51,121 nucleotides of DNA from Candidatus Babeliales bacterium (lineage in GTDB: Bacteria > Babelota > Babeliae > Babelales > JACPOV01), in NCBI GenBank assembly GCA_020054235.1, contig JAGVLQ010000015.1, forward strand, positions 65,033-116,153, in the 5' to 3' direction. The translations under genes were made by a program, and so were the position numbers. Below the pieces are notes generated by a model. The model saw only the letters and a program-made list of their open reading frames with translations. It was not told where the DNA came from and did not search any database. Positions within the stretch are counted from its first letter, which is position 1. Each line of letters begins with the position of its first letter. This document shows, one piece after another, positions 41,940-49,739 of the stretch.

Positions 41940-42746
41940 ATGATCAATAAATATCTGATAATTGTTATGTCGTTTGCTACAATAGGTATTCAAGCAGACT
42001 CTCTACCATATTCTGTTTTTGAATACATACCAGCACAATCAAATGTTCGTGCTTATTGCCTTGAAAACCTTGATGATCCCAATACCAAAGAAATCAAGAA
42101 GGGTTTGGAATTTGCAAAAAATTTATGGCAAAAAGAGGCTTTGGTAAAATTATTAGATAAAGCTATTGAAGACTTAACACTCGAATTAGATAATCTACAT
42201 TATCTACAAAAGCAAAAATATTTATTGAGGAATGGTATTGATATTAATTCTCAAGAGGATATTGATTTGTCTGATCATTTTTATAATTTGCTTATGGGCG
42301 AGTTATATATTTACAAAAAAAACCAAAAAAAATATAAAACTTTAAGCCATTTGGAAGAAGTAAGAACTAGGGTGAAAGAATTTAAAGAAAACTTTCCTAT
42401 ATTTGGAGAGGTATTTTGTTATGGTGTAGTTCATCCAGACTTTATAAAAGAACATTTTCTTCCTAATATTCCAAATTCAGAGTCTTTTAAATCAGCATTT
42501 GAAAATATTTTGAAAACAATTGACCCTAAAAGACATGAACAAGAGCGTGCATGGATTACGGATGGTTTAGAGAATGCTTTTGAAAACAAAAGACCTCAAA
42601 ATTGCTATACAACTAAAGAAAAAGTGAAAGAAACACTTCTCAATATTTCTTTTGTAGTGTTTAATCCATTAGTAGCTTTTTTCGGGTACTTGGATCAATT
42701 AATTTTTAAACAAAAACAGAGTGGTCCTGTTCCAGCAAGAAAATAA
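41940..42746 (+). CDS. Secreted cargo protein of the element, unknown
   Basis: ATG 41940 opens a clear signal peptide (MINKYLIIVMSFATIGIQA). The 268-residue mature-type protein is helical and charged with a hydrophobic stretch near the C-terminus (LLNISFVVFNPLVAFFGYL). No known motif is visible. An upstream in-frame start (41898) would hide the signal. It sits beyond the origin at the element's right end, so it is cargo that may act outside the cell. The second replicon also carries a signal-peptide gene in the comparable place, unrelated in sequence. Confidence 0.65.
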   Translation: MINKYLIIVMSFATIGIQADSLPYSVFEYIPAQSNVRAYCLENLDDPNTKEIKKGLEFAKNLWQKEALVKLLDKAIEDLTLELDNLHYLQKQKYLLRNGIDINSQEDIDLSDHFYNLLMGELYIYKKNQKKYKTLSHLEEVRTRVKEFKENFPIFGEVFCYGVVHPDFIKEHFLPNIPNSESFKSAFENILKTIDPKRHEQERAWITDGLENAFENKRPQNCYTTKEKVKETLLNISFVVFNPLVAFFGYLDQLIFKQKQSGPVPARK

Positions 42747-42767
42747 TCGTTATTTCTTTGCGCTAAA

Positions 42768-42960
42768 TTACTTAACTGATTTGATTAATTCCGAATACGC
42801 TCTCTGTATGCCCTCTAAAGACATGGCGTGCCCCAAATCGCCTTTACAGAGCATATCTATGAAGGACCGCCATAAGAGACGATCAGAACATTTTATGATC
42901 TCTCTGAATGGCGAATGCGCATCCCAGACAATCTTATCACCAGTTATCGTTAAGTTCTGA
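42768..42960 (-). pseudogene. Native C-terminal tail of the recombinase, at the right repeat
   Basis: On the minus strand the right 94-bp repeat encodes the last 31 residues of the recombinase up to LLWRS, then the frame stays open for another 31 codons (starting FIDMLCKGDLG and ending KSVK, TAA at 42768-42770). In the circular form these codons would be joined to the rest of the gene, giving a protein of about 516 residues. Upstream of 42960 the match stops, so the fragment here has no start. Confidence 0.75.
42867..42960. repeat. 94-bp direct repeat, right copy (att-like)
   Basis: It is identical over 94 bp to 37214-37307. Flanks differ (GAAGGA before; TTATTTG after). Confidence 0.9.
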
Positions 42961-43055
42961 TTATTTGAAAAGAAAAGTATTAAAGATTTTTTTCCCTTAA
43001 TAAAATTTCGTTAAATAATACTATAATTTTGGCTTTTTTTGAACTAAATTTTTTA

Positions 43056-45650
43056 TTAACTGATCATAAAAGCTTTTAAAGCTTGCCCCGTTAATGAATC
43101 CCTATCTTGGGCAATTTCTTCTGGCGTGCCAATTGCAACAATGGTACCGCCTGCGCTTCCGCCTCCAGGGCCAAAATCAATAATGGTATCGGCTTGAGCA
43201 ATAGCCTCTAAATTATGTTCAATTGCTACAACGGTATTTCCTTGATCTACCAATCTTTTTAGAATAGTAAGCAATTTTTCTACTTCCTGAGGATGCAGCC
43301 CAGTTGTTGGTTCATCAAGCAAGTAAAGTGTGTTTCCTGTTTCAGATTTGGCTAATTCAGCCGCTAGCTTAATGCGTTGTGCTTCGCCGCCTGATAATGT
43401 TGACGTAGATTGCCCTAAGGTAAGATATTCTAAGCCAACTTGCCTCATTAAATCTAAAAATGTAAAAATTTTTTTTTCTTGTCTAAATATGGCAAGAGCT
43501 TCGCTTACTGTCATATCTAAAACATTTGCAATGTTGTGTCCCTTAAATTGTACGATTAATAGATCTTCATTGAATCGTGTGCCGTTGCATACAGGGCATT
43601 CTTTTTGAATGTCCGGCATAAAGGTCATATCAACTTCCACAACGCCAGCGCCGTTACAATTTTGACAACGTTGATCGGAAGTATTGAAAGAAAATTTTTC
43701 TGCGCCAAAGCCATGATTTTTTGCTTCTGGCAAAGCGGCAAATAAATCTCTTATATGATCAAAGAGTTTTGTATACGTTGCAACGTTCGAGCGTGTTGAT
43801 TTTGTAATACCTATGGCACTTTGATCAACGGTAATTATACGATTAAGATAGTCTAATCCTTCAAGAGAAGCATAATTTCCTGGAGCTTCGCGTGCATTAT
43901 TAAAATATTTTCGTGCTGCTTTGTCTACAATATCAAATAAGAAGGTTGATTTTCCTGAACCAGATACACCGGTCATTACCACAAACTGTTTTAAAGGAAT
44001 ACTAACGTCGATATTTTTTAAATTATGTTCGCGCGCTCCACGTATGGTAAGGGTTTCTTTTTTTCGGGGAGCATTATTGAGTGGTATTGTTCGTTTCTTA
44101 GCCAAATATTTGCCAGTACTTGATTGTGTACATGCCATAATATCGGCAGGTGTACCTGAAGCAATGATTGTGCCGCCCTTACTTCCTCCTTCTGGGCCAA
44201 TATCTATGATATGATCAGCATTTCTAATAACATCAAGATCGTGCTCAATTACTAAAACAGTATTGCCGGCTTGTTGTATTCTTCTTAATGTTTTGAGTAA
44301 TTTTGCTGTATCATGAGGATGGAGGCCTGTTGTTGGTTCATCAAGAACGTATAAAACTCCGCACAACTCACTGCCAAGCAAACCGGCTAATCGTAATCTT
44401 TGTGCTTCTCCTGCGGATAATGAAGGGACCGTTCGATCGAGTGTTAAATAATGGAGGCCAACTTCAATTAAATTTGATGCTCGCTCTTTCAAAGCGCCTG
44501 AAACGGCAGTAAGTATTGATACATCGTTTTCTGGTATTATGGTATCTAAATCATGTAACCAATTAAGGAATTCGTTTAAGCTTAAACCAATGGCATCGCT
44601 TATCGTTTTTCCGCTTACTGTTACCTTTCTGCCAAGTGGTGCTAATCCGGTTGCATTACAGGTTGTACACGGTTCATGAAGAATATATTTTTTGATATCC
44701 TGGGAAACTTTCAATGGATTTTTTTTGTAAACAGCTAATAAAGGAGGAATAATTCCTTCAAAGTTTCCTTCGCTCACTTTTTTAGGTGTTTTGATATTTT
44801 TATATTCCTTAAGAAAATCTGGATGGGTAATACCGTAGAGCAAAAAATCTTTTTGTTTTTGCGTATAATTTTTTATTGGCATCGTTGCATCAAAGTAAAA
44901 ATTATAATGCTTGCTTGCTGCTAATATGATGTTTTGGTAATGTTGTGCAAGGGGTTCATCCCATAAATCTACGCCGCCATGCATAATGGTTTTTTCTTCA
45001 TCAAGCAAACGGGTAAAATCAACCGTGATGTTTTCACCGATACCTTTGCACATTGTACATGCGCCGGCTGTAGTGTTGTAAGAAAAATGCGCCATTGTTA
45101 GCTTCTCTAATTGCTGATTGCAATGCGGACAGTTAAAATAACTTTTCTTTCGTTTTTTTAAAGAAGAACCATTTTTTTCTTCTATTTCAATGGTTGTTAG
45201 TGCGTCTTTATCCTGCAAAGGTTGTCTGACATTTTTTGCGCAGCCTATGCACGGTTGCTGGCCAAGAGCGGCAAACATATTTCTTAAAATAGTTAAGATG
45301 CCTGTTTTCGTGCCAACGGTAGAGCGGGGATTAAAATCTGCCACGCGCTGTGAAACGCCGATTGAAGGAGATAGTCCCGTAATGCTTTGTACGTTTGCTT
45401 TTTCTATATGATCAGTGGTCATGCCCATAGATTCCAAATATTGCCGTATACATTCTTTTTGCAGCACATCGGTAGCAATAGATGATTTACCTGATCCTGA
45501 AGGCCCCGTTAAAACAACAAGTTTTCCTTTGGGAATTTCAAAACAAATATTTTTTAAATTATGTTCCTGTGCGCCATGTACAATAATTTTAGCTGGGTCG
45601 TGCGTTACAGGTAGGTCGCATTGTAAGGAGCAAATAGATTTCTTTAGCAT
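43056..45650 (-). CDS. UvrA2-like ABC ATPase (excinuclease A paralogue)
   Basis: The 864-residue protein has two ABC modules: Walker A GPSGSGKSS (about 52) and GVSGSGKST (about 562), signatures SAGEAQRLRLAG and LSGGEAQRIKLA, and zinc fingers (CPHC with CTMC, CQNC with CPVC). Between the first module and the zinc finger there are only about 35 residues where canonical UvrA holds the UvrB-binding domain, so this is the UvrA2 / drug-resistance type, not repair UvrA. Such proteins are linked to resistance against DNA-binding compounds. GGAAGG precedes ATG 45650. It is 32 bp behind a PadR gene, its likely regulator. Confidence 0.85.
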   Translation of the reverse strand: MLKKSICSLQCDLPVTHDPAKIIVHGAQEHNLKNICFEIPKGKLVVLTGPSGSGKSSIATDVLQKECIRQYLESMGMTTDHIEKANVQSITGLSPSIGVSQRVADFNPRSTVGTKTGILTILRNMFAALGQQPCIGCAKNVRQPLQDKDALTTIEIEEKNGSSLKKRKKSYFNCPHCNQQLEKLTMAHFSYNTTAGACTMCKGIGENITVDFTRLLDEEKTIMHGGVDLWDEPLAQHYQNIILAASKHYNFYFDATMPIKNYTQKQKDFLLYGITHPDFLKEYKNIKTPKKVSEGNFEGIIPPLLAVYKKNPLKVSQDIKKYILHEPCTTCNATGLAPLGRKVTVSGKTISDAIGLSLNEFLNWLHDLDTIIPENDVSILTAVSGALKERASNLIEVGLHYLTLDRTVPSLSAGEAQRLRLAGLLGSELCGVLYVLDEPTTGLHPHDTAKLLKTLRRIQQAGNTVLVIEHDLDVIRNADHIIDIGPEGGSKGGTIIASGTPADIMACTQSSTGKYLAKKRTIPLNNAPRKKETLTIRGAREHNLKNIDVSIPLKQFVVMTGVSGSGKSTFLFDIVDKAARKYFNNAREAPGNYASLEGLDYLNRIITVDQSAIGITKSTRSNVATYTKLFDHIRDLFAALPEAKNHGFGAEKFSFNTSDQRCQNCNGAGVVEVDMTFMPDIQKECPVCNGTRFNEDLLIVQFKGHNIANVLDMTVSEALAIFRQEKKIFTFLDLMRQVGLEYLTLGQSTSTLSGGEAQRIKLAAELAKSETGNTLYLLDEPTTGLHPQEVEKLLTILKRLVDQGNTVVAIEHNLEAIAQADTIIDFGPGGGSAGGTIVAIGTPEEIAQDRDSLTGQALKAFMIS

Positions 45651-45682
45651 AATAAACCTTCCATTTCATTATAGGTTCATAA

Positions 45683-46225
45683 CTATTTTTTTTTAGATTT
45701 TAATAGTTTGATGGTGTTGTTACACCACTCGAGCGCGCTTGTAGCTTGTCTAATGCCATGGTCTAAAGTAATCAATGAGAAGAGTGTTTCTTTGGTATCT
45801 GAAAGTTCATTTTTAAATTTTTTATACGTTGCCAATTTGCCTTCGAGCTCTTTTTGGTAGTTTTCTACATGCTCAATAGTGATTTCGCTTGGCACAAAAT
45901 TGCCAAAAAATAGCTTGAGCAGAAGTTCATTTCTTAATTGTACTTCTTCAGGGGGCTTTTTTAGCCAATTTTTGAGCGCTTTTTTGCCTGCAGGTGTTAA
46001 GGTGTAAACGTTGCGCTTGCGGTCGCTTTTTGTTGGCATATCTAATTTTGCAATGAGTTTTTGCTCTTCTAGGTCTTCCAATACCGGATAAATTGAACTA
46101 AAAGTTTCTTTCCAAAAATACTGTGTGCTTGATTCCATGTGCTTTTTCAGGTCATATCCTGAGCTTTTTTTTAAAAGTGCCAGCATCCCCAAGATTGCAA
46201 ACTGGCTTTTTGCTGTTTTTGCCAT
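45683..46225 (-). CDS. PadR-family transcriptional regulator
   Basis: The 180-residue product has a winged helix (AILGMLALLKKSSGYDLKKHME, then FSSIYPVLEDLEEQKLI, then KRNVYTLTPAGKKALKNWL) and a C-terminal helical dimerisation part, the PadR subfamily-2 layout. GGAGAAAAT precedes ATG 46225. Two palindromes lie upstream and are its likely binding sites. PadR proteins usually repress their own operon and release on binding a toxic compound, so it would control the UvrA2-like gene. Confidence 0.9.
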   Translation of the reverse strand: MAKTAKSQFAILGMLALLKKSSGYDLKKHMESSTQYFWKETFSSIYPVLEDLEEQKLIAKLDMPTKSDRKRNVYTLTPAGKKALKNWLKKPPEEVQLRNELLLKLFFGNFVPSEITIEHVENYQKELEGKLATYKKFKNELSDTKETLFSLITLDHGIRQATSALEWCNNTIKLLKSKKK

Positions 46226-46238
46226 ATTTTCTCCTGTA

Positions 46239-46280
46239 ATATATCATATTGATATATTAGGATATATCATTGTGATATAT
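46239..46280 (-). promoter_or_regulatory. Two tandem PadR operators
   Basis: ATATATCA-TAT-TGATATAT (46239-46257) and ATATATCA-TTG-TGATATAT (46262-46280) are perfect 8-bp inverted repeats with a 3-bp spacer, 23 bp apart centre to centre, beginning 14 bp upstream of the padR start. The site could also affect the divergent gene at 46393. Confidence 0.8.
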
Positions 46281-46392
46281 AATGCAAGAGGGTTAGGTTG
46301 GTTCAGTGTTTGATTGAAGGTGTCTAAGCGTTGCGAGGGGCAAAGAAATACCGTACAATAGGATTTATTTAAATCAAAAAAAGGCAGAACGA

Positions 46393-47751
46393 ATGAAGAT
46401 AACATTCTTGGGTGGTGTTGAAGAAGTAACGGGATCCAAATATCTTATCGAAGATAATGGCACTAAATTGTTAGTCGATTGTGGACTTTTTCAAGGTGAT
46501 AAAGAAATTGCTGAGCGCAACTGGGAAAAATTGTCGCTTGATCCTTCCTCGATTGATGCGATTGTTCTCACCCATGCACATATTGATCATACAGGATACA
46601 TTCCAGTCTTTGTAAAACAAGGTTTTAAAGGCCCAATCTATTGCTCACAGGCAACGTATGAACTTTGCAAAATTATGCTTGTTGATAGTGGTTATTTACA
46701 AGAAGAGCGAGCAAAAAGAGCTAATGAACGCAATTTGTCAAATAGTTCGATTGAAAAGCCATTATATACCCAAGACGATGCGCAATATGCTTTGCAATAT
46801 TTCCATCCCATTGATTATGATACTCCAAAATCTATTGGATCTTTGCACGTTAAGCTAATTCAATCCCACCATATTCTTGGCGCTTCTTTTGTTATGGTTT
46901 CAGATGGTACAATGACCTTAACATTTTCAGGTGATCTTGGTCGACCAGATCAGCTGATTATGAAAGCGCCACCACCAATAACGGATACTGACTATTTAGT
47001 ATTGGAATCAACCTATGGTAATAGGTTACATAGTAAAGAAGATCCTCTTGAAGCTATCGGCAAGGTAGTTAGTGAAACCTTAAAAAAGGATGGCGTTCTC
47101 ATTATTCCCACATTTGCGGTAGGTCGTGCACAAACGATTTTGTATATTCTGTATGCATTACAGCAGAAAAATATAATTCCACATGAGATTCCTATTTTTT
47201 TAGACAGTCCCATGGCGATTAAGGTTACCAAGTTATTTTGTGAGTTTCCCGCTGAGCATAAACTTTCTACAACGTTATGCACGAAAGCTTTTAATATAGC
47301 TCATGCTACGCGTACCGTTGAAGAATCAAAAAAAATTAATAACATAAAAGGTCCTGCAATTATTTTAGCAGGTAGTGGTATGGCAGATGGTGGCAGGGCG
47401 CTCTATCATTTCCAACACTATATTTCAGATTACAAAAATACTATTTTGTTTGTTGGCTACCAGGCCGAAGGTACGCTGGGTGATGCGTTGGTTGATGGAA
47501 AATCAACAGTACATTTATTTGGAAAACCGTATGAAGTTCATGCATCAATAAAAAAAATTGATACGCTTTCAGCGCATGCCGATTACAATGAGATGTTAGA
47601 ATGGTTAAGCAATTTTGAAGAGGCACCAAAAAAAGTATTTTTGACGCATGGTCAACTAGAATCTGCTCAAACATTAAAAGTGAAAATTGAAGAACGCTTT
47701 GGCTGGCCGGTGGTAATTCCAACATACGAAGAATCTTTTGATTTAAAATGA
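46393..47751 (+). CDS. Beta-CASP metallo-beta-lactamase (RNA-processing type)
   Basis: The 452-residue product has the metallo-beta-lactamase fold with THAHIDHTG (motif 2), SHHILGASF, FSGDLGR and a beta-CASP insert with IIPTFAVGRAQ and SGSGMADGG-like ILAGSGMADGGRALYH, then VEVHASIKKIDTLSAHADY-like KPYEVHA and LSAHADYNEM. This matches the bacterial CPSF/YSH1-like group (RNase, TTHA0252 type), thought to process RNA. Zn ligands (H-x-H-x-DH, the later D and H) are present. Weak ribosome site AAGGCAG. It is divergent from padR. Confidence 0.88.
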   Translation: MKITFLGGVEEVTGSKYLIEDNGTKLLVDCGLFQGDKEIAERNWEKLSLDPSSIDAIVLTHAHIDHTGYIPVFVKQGFKGPIYCSQATYELCKIMLVDSGYLQEERAKRANERNLSNSSIEKPLYTQDDAQYALQYFHPIDYDTPKSIGSLHVKLIQSHHILGASFVMVSDGTMTLTFSGDLGRPDQLIMKAPPPITDTDYLVLESTYGNRLHSKEDPLEAIGKVVSETLKKDGVLIIPTFAVGRAQTILYILYALQQKNIIPHEIPIFLDSPMAIKVTKLFCEFPAEHKLSTTLCTKAFNIAHATRTVEESKKINNIKGPAIILAGSGMADGGRALYHFQHYISDYKNTILFVGYQAEGTLGDALVDGKSTVHLFGKPYEVHASIKKIDTLSAHADYNEMLEWLSNFEEAPKKVFLTHGQLESAQTLKVKIEERFGWPVVIPTYEESFDLK

Positions 47752-48432
47752 AATTTTGTTTTTTGCAGCATTTCCTTCTTGTAAAAAATATAAACCCTTT
47801 TTTACTTGTAACTTTTATCATTATTAATGACTACAAGAGAAAGGTTGTATGTTTGCAATGTTAATAAAAATTATACAAAAAATCAGAAATGTTTTTTTCG
47901 ATGATTCATAGTTGGTGTAATGGGTTTAGAGAAAAGATTTGGAAAATTTCAATGGTTAAATGAGCTTACAGTTGGCAAATGCGCCATTCAGTAATAAAAA
48001 AGTATTTAGCTTAAAGGTAGGGCTAGCATATGAAGAATTTATATTTTCAAAGCAAAACATTTTAGCATAGGTATTAGGCGTATATTTTTTTTTGCTTAAG
48101 TGGTCTGTTTGGGTCAACTGGTAAATACATTCAGGAACGACACATTAGAGCATACCATAACCTTATCGAGCATTCAAACGATATTTGAGTTGTTTGGATT
48201 AGAGAGTAAAGTTTAGTTCGAATTACCCCAAGCAAAAAAAATATTAGTTTAGTATTGCAAGTAACTCATGAGACATTCTACAGCCTGAATTTTAATAGAT
48301 TCCTTCTAATTTTTATGGCCAACACAAACCAGAAAACATTATCAAAAAACATAATTTTTTTATTGACAAAAATAATTAATTATGCAATGCTGATGCGAAT
48401 TATCAAGCATACTCATAAGAAGGTATTTTATT
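47752..48432. other. 681-bp gap with no supported gene
   Basis: AT-rich DNA with short broken frames only. I see no strong terminator, tRNA or conserved repeat. A frame near 48255 contains VTHETFY, faintly like an IS30 transposase, but no flanking conserved residues support it. This gap marks the left side of the second replicon. Confidence 0.4.
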
Positions 48433-49158
48433 ATGTCTAAATTTATATATAGTATTTTTTTTGCATTATCATTTCAATTCATAATTCATCCCATGGATTC
48501 CATCTATGAAATTAAAAATGCACAAATATATACACGGGGGAAAATAAGTGGTGCAACATACTATCATGTTTTTCCTGAAACAATTTATACCGTCAACCAA
48601 TTTGGAGAACGACGTGTATACAATAAACCACATGCCTCTTTTCATAATGGAGAAAACAAGCATTTAGGCAATATTGAATTTGAAACATGGAATAACACAC
48701 AAGAAAACATTCTTAATAATATGATAGATCCGAAAGCTCAACAAAAAAAACCTATTAAAGCTGCGATAGGTTACGACATGAAATCAGGTAGGACTCTCTA
48801 TTATTTCTTTGATGAAAATGCTGATCTTGATAAGCCTGATGAACTTGATGAAAAAAATTTTATTGAACATGGGTACTCGGGTCCAATAGATATCAAAGGC
48901 TCCAAACACCTTGATCTTATTAAACCTCATTCTATGCTCAGTGATATTAAAAAAGTAACTGAAGATGGTTATTTTATCTCTCCACTCCTTTTTCCTTACC
49001 ATAAAAAAACACTTATCTATGAGAATGATGTCCCAAGAGAAGAAACTACTCCGCAGCACAAACTCATACAGGCAGGAAAAATTACTTTGGGATTGGGACT
49101 ACTCTATGGCGCATATTCATTAATATCGAACCTCATTGGATATAAGCTTAATAGTTAG
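48433..49158 (+). CDS. Secreted protein with C-terminal membrane segment, unknown
   Basis: ATG 48433 lies behind AAGAAGG and opens a signal peptide (MSKFIYSIFFALSFQFIIHP). The 241-residue product is beta/alpha mixed, rich in Tyr, Asn and His, and has a hydrophobic segment near the C-terminus (ITLGLGLLYGAYSLISNLIG). No family is recognised. It precedes the candidate origin of the second replicon on the same strand, like the cargo gene of the first, and may be exported cargo acting on the host. Confidence 0.6.
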   Translation: MSKFIYSIFFALSFQFIIHPMDSIYEIKNAQIYTRGKISGATYYHVFPETIYTVNQFGERRVYNKPHASFHNGENKHLGNIEFETWNNTQENILNNMIDPKAQQKKPIKAAIGYDMKSGRTLYYFFDENADLDKPDELDEKNFIEHGYSGPIDIKGSKHLDLIKPHSMLSDIKKVTEDGYFISPLLFPYHKKTLIYENDVPREETTPQHKLIQAGKITLGLGLLYGAYSLISNLIGYKLNS

Positions 49159-49239
49159 ATTTTTCCAAAGCATTAGATATTTCTAGCAAAATTTCTTGCA
49201 ATAGCCAGTAAACAGTATAAAATACAATTCCATCTAAAA

Positions 49240-49393
49240 CTTAGTAGCAGGAGAAAAACCATGATACGTGATATTATATTTTTGCGTGTCCACCGGAAGC
49301 CTTTTGGCGAAGGTCGGAAAGACTTCTCCTGCTTATATTGTACGAGTAGTCTTGAGCAGTAGATTGTTTATCTACAATCTATCCACTTACCCC
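49240..49393 (+). other. Hairpin-rich candidate replication origin, copy 2
   Basis: GCAGGAGAA (from 49247) can pair with TTCTCCTGC (49324-49332) around a GCC-TTTT-GGC hairpin. Further on, AGATTGT (49361-49367) pairs with ACAATCT (49374-49380), and TTACCCC follows 6 nt later at 49387. The first element has the same arrangement. GAAGCCTTTTGGC matches GAAGCTTTTGGC there. Confidence 0.45.
49261..49362 (+). CDS. Possible 33-residue peptide in the origin region
   Basis: CAGGAG lies 8 bp before ATG 49261. The frame encodes MIRDIIFLRVHRKPFGEGRK, then 13 residues ending LEQ, and a TAG at 49360. It corresponds in place to the 30-residue frame at 41584-41676. Weak protein similarity; it may just be a frame in structured DNA. 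Confidence 0.25.
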   Translation: MIRDIIFLRVHRKPFGEGRKDFSCLYCTSSLEQ

Positions 49394-49463
49394 AATTTTG
49401 TACTATAAATTTTAATGAAAAATTCTCATAAGGCTCTATAGCTTATGTAAAAGAAAGTTTCGC

Positions 49464-49739
49464 ATGTTAAAAAGAAACCGAACAATGGGTTTGGTTTTGT
49501 CTTTTGAAGAGCGAAAATATCTTGCAAATTTTTTTGTTGTATTGATCAAAACTGATAAACGAGTTCAAGCTAATGAAAAGAAGAGCAAGAAGCGAAAGAA
49601 AGCACAAGCTAAGCACCATGAAATAGGCTCACGCATCCGTGGGCCTTTATTTTTTTGCCCACTCCTGTACCCTTGGATAAAAAACATTAACCAAGCCGTA
49701 AGCCATGATAGACACCATAGTTTTGCGTTTAAATACTGA
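49464..49739 (+). CDS. Small basic conserved protein of the replicon (copy 2)
   Basis: The 91-residue frame starts at ATG 49464 in the same context as copy 1 and has the conserved TMGLVLSFEERKYLANFFVVLI segment split over two helices, followed by a Lys-rich part (KKSKKRKKAQAKHH) that could bind nucleic acid. EIGSRIRGPL is coded by a hairpin (GGCTCACG / CGTGGGCC then TTTATTTTTTT), a terminator-like structure, so the last ~25 residues may not be functional. It overlaps the start of rep by 35 bp. Confidence 0.55.
   Translation: MLKRNRTMGLVLSFEERKYLANFFVVLIKTDKRVQANEKKSKKRKKAQAKHHEIGSRIRGPLFFCPLLYPWIKNINQAVSHDRHHSFAFKY

Larger units (their letters stand above)
37214..42960. mobile_element. Integrated element at tRNA-Asp with phage-type Rep
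   Basis: A 5.7-kb element bounded by perfect 94-bp direct repeats (37214-37307 and 42867-42960). It carries a serine recombinase at the tRNA-side end, a DUF433/DUF5615 pair, a gene-II-like replication protein, a RelB/RelE-like pair, a small conserved gene, a hairpin-rich candidate origin and a secreted cargo gene. I see no capsid, coat, assembly or conjugation genes, so it is best described as an integrative plasmid or satellite rather than a full phage. Confidence 0.8.

Noticed and set aside
48080-48330. Possible IS30-like transposase remnant (VTHETFY, RHIRAY)
   Set aside because: Only a few scattered residues fit, the frames are broken and there are no inverted ends; too weak to annotate.
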